Of a stretch of DNA of 30,352 nucleotides, positions 14,153-22,679 are shown piece after piece. Position 1 is the first letter of the stretch. Each line of letters starts with the position of its first letter. Below the pieces are notes generated by a model. It saw only the letters and a program-made list of their open reading frames with translations, made no database searches and was not told where the DNA came from. The stretch covers positions 1 to 30,352 of the forward strand of contig CAVLBP010000013.1 of NCBI GenBank assembly GCA_963661325.1, written 5' to 3'. Position numbers and translations under genes: made by a program. This DNA is from Pararoseburia sp963661325. GTDB taxonomy: Bacteria > Bacillota > Clostridia > Lachnospirales > Lachnospiraceae.

Positions 14153-15988
14153 ATGAGAGATAAGATTGCAAGAACTTTGATTTATCTGCTCCTTGGGGTA
14201 CTAGCCTGCCATATTAAGATGCTGGGATGCTATCCTTTGGTGGCGGTCGTATTTGGGGCGTGTTATCTGAATGAGGAGAACCGGCGCATATGTGTGCCTT
14301 TTTCCTATCTGTGGATGGTACTATTTTTGCCGATCGCAGCCATCTTCCGCTATGGCGTGACATTCTTGGTCTGGATGGTAGTGCTTGCGATCTTTTGGCA
14401 TATGCATATATTGGTACGCCGTCTGGGACAGACAAGCCTTTTAGGCATGATCCTGCTGGCAATTTCCTATGGTGGTCGCGTGATGACGGCAACGCTGCCC
14501 TTTCCCTATGGGATCCTGCCCGTCTTGGAGGGGCTTTTGGTGGCTGGCGGCGCCTATTTTACCTGTCGGGGGATGGATCTTTTGGAGGAAGTCTGGCATG
14601 GCATGCAAAAAAAGACCGGATCTCGTGTCCTTCCCCTACAGGCAAGAGAATATTCCAGAGCAATGAGTGGTCTGGCACAAAGTATGGAGGCGTTGATCCG
14701 ACCCAGAGAAGGAGAAAATGCAATGGGACTTGCTGCCATGCAGCAGGAATTGCGGGGGCGGATCTGTGGAGACTGCGGACGCTATGAGACTTGTCTGGCA
14801 CAAGGGAGTGCCATGTCGCTTGCCATGGAGCAGTTGTTTTCCCAGGCGGAAAAAGGACAAAAGATCGACCCCGCTTTGCAGGAAAAGATCGGACAGCAGT
14901 GCGAGCGGGCGGAAATATTGATCCGGGAAGCCTTGGGGATCTTTGAGCGTACGGAGTTAAATCTGGCTTGGTATCGCCGTTTGTGTGAACACAGGGAAAT
15001 GATCGCCGGACAGATCGATGCCATGGCATATGTGATGGAAGACTGTATGGAGGAGGACAGGCTGTGCGATGACAAAGAACGCTGGCTCTTGGCAAAGATC
15101 TGTTTTCATCTGCGTGAGGTCGGGCTTCGGGTATGGAACCTGCATTTTTACCGGCGGAAGAACGGAACCTGCCGGATCTTTATGGAACTGGCGGCGCGCG
15201 CCGGTGTCTGTATGACCAGCAAAGAAGTGTTGGCAATTCTGGAAAATTGCAGTGGACAGCCCTTGATGATGGTGGAACAGAACCGCAGTATTGTGGGGCG
15301 CGAGCGTGCAGATTATGTCTTTGTGACAAGACCTAAACTGGAATGCTCCTACGGTGTTGCTAAGATGTTACAGCGGGGGCAGTCGATATCAGGAGACAGT
15401 TTCGGCACCAGACGTCTGGAGAGGGGAGCCTTTGTCATGGCACTGTCGGACGGCATGGGCAGTGGGAGACAGGCGCATGAGGAAAGTGATACGGTCGTTA
15501 GTCTTTTTTTGCAGTTTGCAGAGGCTGGTTTTACCATAGATATGGCACTGCGCCTGATGAATGCGGCAATGATTTTTGGGGCGGAAGCGGAGCGTTTTTC
15601 GACACTGGATGCCTGCCTGGTGGATGAATACACGGGGATCGTGGATTTTTATAAGGTGGGGGCGCATGTCTCCTTTGTACGTCATAAAAAGAGAACCGAG
15701 GTGATCGAGGCGGACAGCCTGCCTATGGGAGCCAGTGCATCCTTGGAGGCACTGCCCTCCAGGTTCTATCTGGAAGCAGGCGATTATCTTGTACTCGTTA
15801 CGGATGGTGTGTTAGAATATTTGCAGGTTGAGGACGCGGTAGAGATGCTGCGTCAGTTGATCGAAGAACTGGCAGATACAGATGCTGTGACATTTGCACG
15901 AAAGATCATAGAGCGCGTCTTACTTTTTACCGGAGGGACAGTGGCGGATGATATGACTGTGCTGGTCTTGAAGGCATTGGAAAGGTAA
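14153..15988 (+). CDS. spoIIE: Stage II sporulation protein E (PP2C-type phosphatase)
   Basis: This 611-residue protein has an N-terminal block of membrane helices (about 1-140), a cytoplasmic regulatory region (150-385) and a C-terminal PP2C phosphatase (about 390-608). Metal-binding motifs visible are SGDSFG near 406, LSDGMGSG (Asp433), VLVTDGV (Asp551) and ADDMT near the end. In Bacillus, SpoIIE dephosphorylates SpoIIAA in the forespore to activate sigma-F and helps place FtsZ for the polar septum. It is shorter than Bacillus SpoIIE (about 827 residues), with fewer membrane helices. The ATG has AGGAGG 7 nt upstream. The region 206-225 has a CGDCGRYETC cysteine cluster of unknown meaning. 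Confidence 0.95.
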   Translation: MRDKIARTLIYLLLGVLACHIKMLGCYPLVAVVFGACYLNEENRRICVPFSYLWMVLFLPIAAIFRYGVTFLVWMVVLAIFWHMHILVRRLGQTSLLGMILLAISYGGRVMTATLPFPYGILPVLEGLLVAGGAYFTCRGMDLLEEVWHGMQKKTGSRVLPLQAREYSRAMSGLAQSMEALIRPREGENAMGLAAMQQELRGRICGDCGRYETCLAQGSAMSLAMEQLFSQAEKGQKIDPALQEKIGQQCERAEILIREALGIFERTELNLAWYRRLCEHREMIAGQIDAMAYVMEDCMEEDRLCDDKERWLLAKICFHLREVGLRVWNLHFYRRKNGTCRIFMELAARAGVCMTSKEVLAILENCSGQPLMMVEQNRSIVGRERADYVFVTRPKLECSYGVAKMLQRGQSISGDSFGTRRLERGAFVMALSDGMGSGRQAHEESDTVVSLFLQFAEAGFTIDMALRLMNAAMIFGAEAERFSTLDACLVDEYTGIVDFYKVGAHVSFVRHKKRTEVIEADSLPMGASASLEALPSRFYLEAGDYLVLVTDGVLEYLQVEDAVEMLRQLIEELADTDAVTFARKIIERVLLFTGGTVADDMTVLVLKALER

Positions 15989-15991
15989 GAA

Positions 15992-17419
15992 ATGCAGCAG
16001 GCAAAATGGGAAGAAAGCGTATGCAAATTTATAGAGCAGGAAGATCTCATACATCCGGGCGATGGTATTTTGGTCGGTGTGTCAGGTGGAGCAGATTCGG
16101 TGGCACTCTTATGCTTTTTGTGGCAGATGCGTGAACGTTTTCAGATCCGGCTGCGCTGCATCCATGTAGAACATGGTATCCGCGGTCAGGAGAGCCTGCG
16201 GGATCAGGAATTTGTGGAGAACCTGTGCCGGGGACTTGGGATCCCGGAGCGGACCATATCGGTCAAGGACCGCCTGCGGGATGCAGTTTTAGCGCAGACG
16301 GCTGTGGAGGAAGCAGCACGGGAGGCGCGCTATGCGGTCTTTGCGCAGGAAGCCGAGGACTGGGAAAAAGACCTGGGGCATCCGGTGCGCATCGCCCTAG
16401 CCCATCATGCAGGAGATAATGGAGAGACCATGCTCTTTCATCTGGTGCGGGGCACGGGGCTGGAGGGCATGCGGGGCATGCCGGTCAAAAGAGGATGTAT
16501 CATCCGTCCTTTCTTAGCCTCAAGCCGGGCAGAGTTGGAGGCATATTTAAGAGAACTGGGACAGACTTATTGTCAGGACAGTACGAATGCAGACATCCAT
16601 TATGACAGAAACCGCCTGCGCCATCAGGTCATGCCGGAACTGCAAAAGATCAATGCGCAGGCAGGTGAACACTTAGGCAGGGAGGCCTTATATCTGGGGC
16701 AGGTGGCTGATTACATCCGGCAGGCGGCAAAAGACCTGCTTGTCCGGGCAAGGCAGGGCGATCTGCTTTTGGCAGAAGTCTTAGAGGATCAGCCGTCTTT
16801 TCTGCGGTGCCAGGTCCTATATCTGTGGCTGGAGACCTATGTACCCGGTCTGCGGGACATCAGCACGGTGCATTTGGAAAGTCTGGATCAACTTTTTGGG
16901 GCACAGACAGGACGTTTGGTGGATCTTCCCTCTGGACTGCGTGTCTGCCGCACATATGAAGGCTTGGAAATGCGACGCGAGGAAGGCGCATCTAAAAAGG
17001 CAGATCTTTACCACACTTTTTCTATGGAGGAGATTGAAAAAGGGATCCGTATTCCCTTGGCAGAGACAGGCAAATATATAGAGATATCCAGTTTTTCCTA
17101 TGATCCCAAGATGGAAATTCCTAGAAAATTCTATACGAAATGGTTTGATTATGATAAGATAAAGAATGCTATTCAATTACGCTATAGGCGTAAGGGAGAC
17201 TATCTGACCGTGACTGCGTCCGGTGGTCGCAAGTCATTGCAGGATTATTTTGTCAATGAAAAGGTATCCAGGTGGGAACGGGATCGGGTTCCGCTTTTAT
17301 GCGATGGCGATCATGTGATCTGGGCGATCGGGTATCGGATCAGTGCGTATTATAAAGTAGACGATCATACAAAAAGAATATTAAAAATACAGATTTTGGA
17401 GGAAAATGAAAATGAGTGA
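15992..17419 (+). CDS. tilS: tRNA(Ile)-lysidine synthetase
   Basis: This 475-residue enzyme attaches lysine to C34 of the tRNA-Ile with CAU anticodon, changing it from Met to Ile reading. The PP-loop SGGADSVAL (31-39) binds ATP. The ALAHHAGDNGETMLFHLVRG segment and the RNRLRHQVMPEL motif are diagnostic of TilS. The C-terminal substrate-recognition domain (about 385-470, RYRRKGDYLTVTASGGRKSLQDYFV) is present, so this is the long form. It starts 3 nt after spoIIE and overlaps hpt by 8 nt. The spoIIE-tilS-hpt-ftsH order is the same as in Bacillus, apart from two genes absent here. Confidence 0.96.
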   Translation: MQQAKWEESVCKFIEQEDLIHPGDGILVGVSGGADSVALLCFLWQMRERFQIRLRCIHVEHGIRGQESLRDQEFVENLCRGLGIPERTISVKDRLRDAVLAQTAVEEAAREARYAVFAQEAEDWEKDLGHPVRIALAHHAGDNGETMLFHLVRGTGLEGMRGMPVKRGCIIRPFLASSRAELEAYLRELGQTYCQDSTNADIHYDRNRLRHQVMPELQKINAQAGEHLGREALYLGQVADYIRQAAKDLLVRARQGDLLLAEVLEDQPSFLRCQVLYLWLETYVPGLRDISTVHLESLDQLFGAQTGRLVDLPSGLRVCRTYEGLEMRREEGASKKADLYHTFSMEEIEKGIRIPLAETGKYIEISSFSYDPKMEIPRKFYTKWFDYDKIKNAIQLRYRRKGDYLTVTASGGRKSLQDYFVNEKVSRWERDRVPLLCDGDHVIWAIGYRISAYYKVDDHTKRILKIQILEENENE

Positions 17420-17933
17420 GACAATCAGAGAGATGATCCCGGAAGCGGATCTGGCAGCAAGAATTGCAGAATTAGGAGCACAGATCAGCAAGGACTATGA
17501 AGGAGAGAGCGTATATGTGATCTGCATTTTGCGTGGCGCATCTTTCTTTGCCTGTGAACTGGCTAAGAGGATCACGGTTCCGGTAACGATTGATTTTATG
17601 ACAACTTCCAGTTATGGTTCCGGCACGGTATCTACCGGTGAGGTCAAGATCAAGAGCGATGTCGAGATTCCGGTAGACGGACGCAATGTCCTGATCGTAG
17701 AGGATATCATCGACAGCGGTAACACCCTGCATTTCTTACAGGATGTATTTAAGGAGCGCAATGCCAAGAGCGTTCGTCTGTGTACCATGTTAGACAAGCC
17801 GGATCGCCGTGAGGTGGATGTGGATGTTGATTATGTCGGATTCACGATCCCGGATGAGTTTGTGGTAGGCTATGGATTGGATTATGACCAGAAGTATCGT
17901 AATCTGCCATACATCGGGGTTGTAGAGTTATAA
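17412..17933 (+). CDS. hpt: Hypoxanthine phosphoribosyltransferase
   Basis: This 173-residue purine-salvage enzyme makes IMP or GMP from hypoxanthine or guanine and PRPP. The PRPP motif VLIVEDIIDSGNTL (93-106) is perfect. CILRGASFF (38-46) is the pyrophosphate loop and SSYGSGTVSTGEVKI (66-80) the flexible active-site loop. DEFVVGYGLDYDQKYRNLPYIG is the family end. Two ATGs are possible. The second, at 17412, lies 9 nt from GGAGG (17398-17402), whereas the first is only 3 nt away, so the second is chosen. Overlap with tilS (ATGAGTGA) suggests coupling. Confidence 0.96.
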   Translation: MSETIREMIPEADLAARIAELGAQISKDYEGESVYVICILRGASFFACELAKRITVPVTIDFMTTSSYGSGTVSTGEVKIKSDVEIPVDGRNVLIVEDIIDSGNTLHFLQDVFKERNAKSVRLCTMLDKPDRREVDVDVDYVGFTIPDEFVVGYGLDYDQKYRNLPYIGVVEL

Positions 17934-17945
17934 AGGAGGCAATCA

Positions 17946-19805
17946 TTGAAAAAGAATAGAGTGGGTCTGGGCTTATATGTTGTGCTGATCCTGATCGTGG
18001 TATTTATCTGGTATTCCATTTCCAATCCACAGACAGCGACATATACTTCCAGCCAGTTTGACAAGGCATTGGCAAAGGGCGAGGTGGCATCCGCAGTTAT
18101 TCATCAGAATGAGCAGGTGCCGACCGGATCGGTGACGATCACGACGACTGCCGGTGGGAAATTTACCGTCTATGTGTCTGATGTAGGAGAGTTGCAGGAC
18201 ACTCTGGATGAGGCAGGCGTTGATTATAGTTTAAATGACGTTCCCAACAGCGGCTTCATGGAGAGTCTGCTCCCTATGCTGATCGTTGTCGCAGTCGTAT
18301 TCATCCTTTTTATGATGATGATGAATGCACAGGCACAGGCGGGCGGCGGAGCCAATACCAAGATGATGAATTTTGGAAAGAGCCGTGCTACGATGACCAC
18401 GCAGGACAAGATGCCGGTGCGCTTTGCACAGGTAGCAGGTCTGAGGGAAGAAAAAGAGGAATTAGAAGAGATCGTGGATTTTCTGAAAGATCCGGCAAAA
18501 TACACCAAGGTCGGTGCCCGTATTCCTAAGGGACTGATCTTAGTAGGACCTCCGGGAACCGGTAAGACCCTGCTTGCCAAGGCAGTAGCCGGAGAGGCAG
18601 GTGTGCCGTTTTTCAGTATTTCGGGATCTGATTTCGTTGAAATGTTTGTAGGTGTCGGTGCATCCCGTGTGCGTGATCTTTTCGCAGAAGCAAAGAAGAA
18701 TGCGCCTTGTATTGTATTTATCGATGAGATCGATGCCGTGGCAAGACGACGCGGAACCGGTATGGGCGGCGGACATGACGAGCGTGAGCAGACCTTGAAC
18801 CAGATGCTGGTCGAGATGGATGGCTTTGGTGTCAACGAGGGTATTATCGTGATGGCAGCGACCAACCGCGTTGATATTCTGGATCCGGCGATCATGCGTC
18901 CGGGACGATTTGACCGTAAGGTCTTTGTCGGACGACCGGATGTTGGCGGACGTGAGGAGATTCTGCGTGTGCATGCCAAGAATAAGCCATTGGGGGATGA
19001 TGTGGATCTCAAGCAGATCGCACAGACGACCGCAGGCTTTACCGGAGCCGATCTGGAAAACCTCTTAAATGAGGCGGCGATCTTAGCAGCAAAAGAGGGC
19101 AGAGTCTATATCTGTCAGAATGATATCAAGAGATCTTTTGTCAAAGTAGGTCTGGGTACGGAGAAAAAGAGCCGTATCATTTCCGAAAAAGAGAAGAAGA
19201 TCACGGCATACCACGAGGCTGGGCATGCCATTCTCTTCCATGTCCTCCCGGATGTCGGACCGGTCTATTCGGTATCCATCATTCCGACCGGACAGGGGGC
19301 GGCAGGTTATACTATGCCACTGCCGGAAAAGGATGAAATGTTCAATACCAAGGGTAAGATGTTACAGGATATCATCGTTTCTCTGGGCGGTCGTGTGGCA
19401 GAGGAGATCATCTTTGACGACATTACGACAGGGGCATCTTCTGACATCAAGAAGGCGACCCAGACAGCCAAGGACATGGTCACCAAGTATGGTTTCTCCG
19501 CAGAAGTCGGACCGATCAACTACGATAATGACGAGGATGAAGTCTTTATCGGCAGAGACTTGGCGCATACCAGAGGCTATGGTGAGCAGGTCGCTTCGAC
19601 CATTGATGGCGAAGTCAAGCGCATCATTCAGGAATGTTATGCCAAGGCAACCGATCTGATCAAAGAGCACGAGGATGTTTTACACAAGTGTGCAGAACTC
19701 CTTCTGGAAAAAGAAAAGATCGGACGTGCAGAGTTTGAGGCTCTCTTTGGCGGTGATCCGATCCCACAGCCGGAAGAAGAAGGCGTGGTTGTGGAAGGAA
19801 TTTAA
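17946..19805 (+). CDS. ftsH: ATP-dependent zinc metalloprotease FtsH
   Basis: This 619-residue membrane-bound AAA+ protease degrades damaged membrane proteins and regulatory proteins. The layout is helix 1 (about 8-24), an outer domain (25-107), helix 2 (108-127), the AAA domain with Walker A GPPGTGKT (201-208), Walker B IVFIDEIDA, the pore loop MFVGVGA and the arginine region RPGRFDR. The M41 protease has HEAGH (423-427, zinc ligands and catalytic Glu424) and its third ligand in the TTGASSDIKKAT region. It starts with TTG, placed 6-7 nt after AAAGGAGG, 12 nt after hpt. FtsH also affects sporulation entry in Bacillus. Confidence 0.97.
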   Translation: MKKNRVGLGLYVVLILIVVFIWYSISNPQTATYTSSQFDKALAKGEVASAVIHQNEQVPTGSVTITTTAGGKFTVYVSDVGELQDTLDEAGVDYSLNDVPNSGFMESLLPMLIVVAVVFILFMMMMNAQAQAGGGANTKMMNFGKSRATMTTQDKMPVRFAQVAGLREEKEELEEIVDFLKDPAKYTKVGARIPKGLILVGPPGTGKTLLAKAVAGEAGVPFFSISGSDFVEMFVGVGASRVRDLFAEAKKNAPCIVFIDEIDAVARRRGTGMGGGHDEREQTLNQMLVEMDGFGVNEGIIVMAATNRVDILDPAIMRPGRFDRKVFVGRPDVGGREEILRVHAKNKPLGDDVDLKQIAQTTAGFTGADLENLLNEAAILAAKEGRVYICQNDIKRSFVKVGLGTEKKSRIISEKEKKITAYHEAGHAILFHVLPDVGPVYSVSIIPTGQGAAGYTMPLPEKDEMFNTKGKMLQDIIVSLGGRVAEEIIFDDITTGASSDIKKATQTAKDMVTKYGFSAEVGPINYDNDEDEVFIGRDLAHTRGYGEQVASTIDGEVKRIIQECYAKATDLIKEHEDVLHKCAELLLEKEKIGRAEFEALFGGDPIPQPEEEGVVVEGI

Positions 19806-19843
19806 GTTGGGAAAAGGGCTTGCGATTGTTATATGAGTTATAA

Positions 19844-19862
19844 TTTGTGCATGTTGCACAAA
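19844..19862. promoter_or_regulatory. Perfect 8-bp-arm palindrome (candidate operator)
   Basis: TTTGTGCA (19844-19851), TGT and TGCACAAA (19855-19862) form a perfect palindrome directly abutting a TATAAT. It could be an operator or a small RNA hairpin. Confidence 0.5.
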
Positions 19863-19992
19863 AACATCTATGCAAAATTGGTAACTTTGTGAACACTTAT
19901 GGGTGGACGCATTATATAATAACAATCGTAAAAACCCCCCAATACATTATATAAATATTTTTGCTAACCCCATAGTAAAAATACCTTCTCCT

Positions 19993-20023
19993 AAAAAGAC
20001 AGCGTTCGATAGCTGTCTTTTTT
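19993..20023 (+). terminator. Rho-independent terminator downstream of ftsH
   Basis: AAAAAGACAGC (19993-20003) pairs with GCTGTCTTTTT (20012-20022) around an 8-nt loop, and the T run continues to 20023. The A run before the stem makes it potentially bidirectional. Confidence 0.92.
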
Positions 20024-20073
20024 ACTTTCTATTTTTATTTTTTCTGTATCTGAGAAAAATCTACAAAAATCCC

Positions 20074-20102
20074 TAGAAAAGACAAGATAAACTGAGTATG
20101 AT
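20074..20102 (+). promoter_or_regulatory. Likely promoter for the GH13 gene
   Basis: TAGAAA (20074-20079, 4 of 6), a 17-bp spacer and TATGAT (20097-20102, 5 of 6). The predicted start is about 30 nt before the ATG and downstream of the terminator at 20023. No operator or CRE-like site was recognised. Confidence 0.45.
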
Positions 20103-20138
20103 AAAAGAAGATAACATGTGAGATAAGAGGATGAGATT

Positions 20139-22175
20139 ATGAATACAGAAGCAATCTACAGTGATGAGACAGGGCAGTATGTGATCCCTATGGAAGCAAA
20201 GCCTGGCGACCGGGTCACGATTCGTCTGCGCGTCGCACATGGGCATGCGAGGGAGATCTATCTGCTGGCGAAGGATGTGCATTATCTTATGAGCCCGACT
20301 CAGGCGGGCGACCGTTTTGACTACTACGAGACGCAGGTGCAGTTGGGAGATCAGGCATTCTCCTATTGTTTTTCCATTCGGGAAAGCGAGGAGGAACAGT
20401 GCTTTTACGATAAATATGGTGTGAGTCATGAGGCTCGACCGGAATATTTTTTTCGAATTTTACCAGGATTTGAGACACCGGACTGGGCAAAGGGAGCCAT
20501 TATGTATCAGATCCTGGTCGATCGTTTTGCCAATGGGGATCCGACCAATGATGTGCTGGACAATGAGTATCATTACATTAAGACCATGAGCCGGCAGATC
20601 AGGGATTGGAACCAGTTGCCAAACGCAGATTTCGGTGTGGCTGAGTTCTATGGCGGAGATCTGGAAGGGGTGCGGCAGAAATTATATTATCTGAAAAGCC
20701 TGGGGGTAGAGGTCATCTATTTCAATCCTTTGTTTGTCTCTCCCTCCAATCATAAATACGATATTGCGGATTATGACCATATCGATCCCCACTATGGAAA
20801 GATTGTTTTAGACCAAGGTCAGACCCTGCCGGAAGATGCAAGGGACAATGCAGGAGCAAGCCGTTTTATCAATCGTGTGACCGCAAAAGAAAATCTGGAG
20901 GCATCCAACCGGTTCTTTGCAGACTTTATCGCGGAGGCACATGCCAGAGGCATCCGTGTGATCCTGGATGGTGTCTTTAATCACTGCGGTTCCTTTAACA
21001 AATGGCTCAACCGGGAAAAGATCTATCGCACCGACAAGGGATATGCACCGGGTGCTTATGAAGCGGCGGACAGTCCGTATCGTGATTATTTTCATTTTTA
21101 TGATGAGAACCAGTGGCCGGATAATGGCACATATGAGGGCTGGTGGGGGCATGATACCCTGCCGAAACTCAATTATGAGGGATCTGAAGATCTCTACCGC
21201 TATATCTTAGAGATCGGGAAAAAATGGGTCTCTCCGCCTTATAATGCGGATGGCTGGCGTCTGGATGTGGCGGCAGATCTGGGACACAGCCCGGAATTTA
21301 ACCATCAGTTCTGGCGGGATTTCCGCAAGGCTGTCAAAGAAGCAAATCCGGATGCCATCATCTTAGCAGAGCATTATGGAGATGCATCTTCCTGGTTACA
21401 GGGCGATGCCTGGGATACGGTCATGAATTACGATGCTTTCATGGAACCGATCTCCTATTTTGTGACCGGTATGGAGAAGCACAGTGATGCATATGAACCG
21501 GGGGCGCAGGGCGACAGTGAGCGCTTTGAAAATGCCATGCGCTATTACATGACAAAATTTACAGGTCCGTCTCTTTATACAGCCATGAACCAGTTGTCAA
21601 ATCACGACCATTCCCGTTTTTTGACCAGAACCAATCATAAGGTGGGCAGAGCCTCTGCGCTGGGCGTGGCGGCAGCGTCAGAGGACATCAATATACCGCT
21701 TTATAAGGTGGCAGTCCTGATGCAGATGACCTGGCCGGGAGCACCGGCCCTTTACTATGGGGACGAAGCGGGCGTGTGTGGCTTTACCGACCCGGATAAC
21801 CGCCGTACTTATCCATGGGGGAATGCCAACTATCCTCTGATCGATTATCATCGGGATATGATCATGGTGCATAAGTGCAGCAGTGCCTTGCGGCGCGGTT
21901 CCTTTAAATTCTTAAAGCGGATGAAGAACTTTATCTCCTATGGACGTTTTAACGAACAGGAACGCTATGTGGTGGCTGTCAATGTAGGCACGGAGACCAT
22001 AGAGGCGGATATTCCGGTCTATCTGGCAGAGGTGGCAGACGGCTTTATGATGCAGGCGATGCTTACCAATGAGAGAGGATATTCGATTATGCCGACCAAG
22101 TATGCCGTCAAGGAAGGTATGCTGCATGTCAGCCTTACGGCAAACAGCGGCATGGTCTTTAAACAGGAAGTATAG
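20139..22175 (+). CDS. GH13 alpha-amylase family glucan hydrolase (neopullulanase/cyclomaltodextrinase-like)
   Basis: This 678-residue enzyme has no signal peptide, so it probably acts on maltodextrins or glycogen in the cytoplasm. An N-terminal beta-sandwich (about 1-115) precedes the (beta/alpha)8 barrel, which begins at DWAKGAIMYQILVDRFANGD. Conserved regions are all present: I in ILDGVFNH (Asp277, His282), II in GWRLDVA (nucleophile Asp376), III in ILAEHYGD (acid/base Glu411) and IV in LSNHDHSR (Asp490). A C-terminal beta domain ends the protein. An insert in the first loop (about 145-185) is larger than in simple alpha-amylases and suits branched or cyclic substrates. The ribosome binding site GAGG lies 8 nt before the ATG. 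The exact linkage preference is not determinable. Confidence 0.92.
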   Translation: MNTEAIYSDETGQYVIPMEAKPGDRVTIRLRVAHGHAREIYLLAKDVHYLMSPTQAGDRFDYYETQVQLGDQAFSYCFSIRESEEEQCFYDKYGVSHEARPEYFFRILPGFETPDWAKGAIMYQILVDRFANGDPTNDVLDNEYHYIKTMSRQIRDWNQLPNADFGVAEFYGGDLEGVRQKLYYLKSLGVEVIYFNPLFVSPSNHKYDIADYDHIDPHYGKIVLDQGQTLPEDARDNAGASRFINRVTAKENLEASNRFFADFIAEAHARGIRVILDGVFNHCGSFNKWLNREKIYRTDKGYAPGAYEAADSPYRDYFHFYDENQWPDNGTYEGWWGHDTLPKLNYEGSEDLYRYILEIGKKWVSPPYNADGWRLDVAADLGHSPEFNHQFWRDFRKAVKEANPDAIILAEHYGDASSWLQGDAWDTVMNYDAFMEPISYFVTGMEKHSDAYEPGAQGDSERFENAMRYYMTKFTGPSLYTAMNQLSNHDHSRFLTRTNHKVGRASALGVAAASEDINIPLYKVAVLMQMTWPGAPALYYGDEAGVCGFTDPDNRRTYPWGNANYPLIDYHRDMIMVHKCSSALRRGSFKFLKRMKNFISYGRFNEQERYVVAVNVGTETIEADIPVYLAEVADGFMMQAMLTNERGYSIMPTKYAVKEGMLHVSLTANSGMVFKQEV

Positions 22176-22189
22176 AGAAGAAAAAAATC

Positions 22190-22218
22190 TTGCGTGCGTA
22201 AAAAGGCTGTGCTATAAT
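22190..22218 (+). promoter_or_regulatory. Promoter for tRNA-Tyr
   Basis: TTGCGT (22190-22195, 4 of 6), a 17-bp spacer and a perfect TATAAT (22213-22218). It starts just after the GH13 stop codon, with transcription beginning about 28 nt before the tRNA. Confidence 0.75.
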
Positions 22219-22252
22219 CTTATTTTATCAGGACATGAATTTGTTTTGAAAT

Positions 22253-22334
22253 GGGTGGTTTCCCGAGTGGCCAAAGGGGACAGACTGTAAATCTGCTGCA
22301 TCTTGCTTCGGTGGTTCGAATCCACCACCACCCA
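22253..22334 (+). tRNA. tRNA-Tyr (GTA)
   Basis: The acceptor stem is GGGTGGT (22253-22259) with ACCACCC (22327-22333), discriminator A at 22334. The anticodon GTA is at 22287-22289 in the loop CTGTAAA. A long variable arm (class II, as bacterial tRNA-Tyr) and the T arm GGTGGTTCGAATCCACC are present. No CCA is encoded. The first base pair of the anticodon stem is A-C (22280 and 22296), a minor imperfection. Confidence 0.97.
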
Positions 22335-22336
22335 TT

Positions 22337-22490
22337 GTACTTGACTAGGGATCAGTGGTAGTAGGGTGTTCGTAACAACACTTGACTACTAAGTTCGAAC
22401 TTCACTAGCGTTCGTTCTCACTAAGGGTCAAGTACGTATCGCACTAAACTCGAACGGCGCTACGCTTGTTCTCGTTAAGTGCTCGTAACG
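22337..22490. repeat. Nested inverted-repeat block between two tRNA genes
   Basis: Three hairpin units lie head to tail. GTACTTGAC (22337-22345) matches GTCAAGTAC (22427-22435) inversely. Within this, GTAGT/ACTAC (22358-22362, 22385-22389) and GTGTT/AACAC (22366-22370, 22377-22381) form one stem, and ACTTGAC/GTCAAGT (22380-22386, 22427-22433) with CGAAC/GTTCG form another. A third unit, 22441-22482, folds end to end from GCACTAAAC and GTTAAGTGC. Units two and three are degenerate copies of each other, sharing TCGAAC, CTA-GC and GTTCTC. This looks like a Lachnospiraceae-type intergenic repeat, but I could not compare genomes. Confidence 0.7.
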
Positions 22491-22491
22491 G

Positions 22492-22575
22492 GCCGCAGTG
22501 GCGGAACTGGCAGACGCGCAGGACTTAAAATCCTGTGGTGGTGACATCGTACCGGTTCGATTCCGGTCTGCGGCA
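22492..22575 (+). tRNA. tRNA-Leu (TAA)
   Basis: The acceptor stem is GCCGCAG (22492-22498) with CTGCGGC (22568-22574), discriminator A at 22575. The anticodon stem CAGGA/TCCTG holds the loop CTTAAAA with anticodon TAA at 22526-22528. A class II variable arm and the T arm CCGGTTCGATTCCGG are clear. No CCA is encoded. Confidence 0.97.
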
Positions 22576-22584
22576 GTTTCTGTA

Positions 22585-22622
22585 AGGAGGACTTCTTTCT
22601 GAATAGAAAGAGGTCCTCTTTT
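22585..22622 (+). terminator. Terminator after tRNA-Leu
   Basis: A long stem (22585-22600 with 22605-22620, with a G-T pair and one mismatch near the base) closes a GAAT loop and ends in TTTT. It closes the Tyr-Leu tRNA unit. Confidence 0.9.
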
Positions 22623-22679
22623 GCATCATAGGGATTTATATCAAAGGGATGTAGACAGGATCAATAGGAGGAATCACGC

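Larger units (their letters stand above)
19806..20138. other. 333-base intergenic region between ftsH and the GH13 gene
   Basis: No convincing protein gene is present. Visible items are a TATAAT at 19839-19844 running into the palindrome at 19844-19862, a second TATAAT at 19915-19920, and the 10-mer CATTATATAA twice (19910-19919 and 19945-19954). There is also a run of six C (19935-19940), an intrinsic terminator at 19993-20023 and a promoter for the downstream gene. The terminator may simply end ftsH, or a small RNA may be encoded before it. Confidence 0.6.

Noticed and set aside
18224..19012. Reverse-strand open frame (262 codons) inside ftsH
   Set aside because: It lies opposite the highly conserved AAA domain; its Ser/Arg-rich translation is typical of an antisense shadow.
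22337..22490. CRISPR array or tRNA remnants
   Set aside because: The repeats are inverted and diverged, with no regular spacers, no cas genes nearby and no tRNA-like fold.
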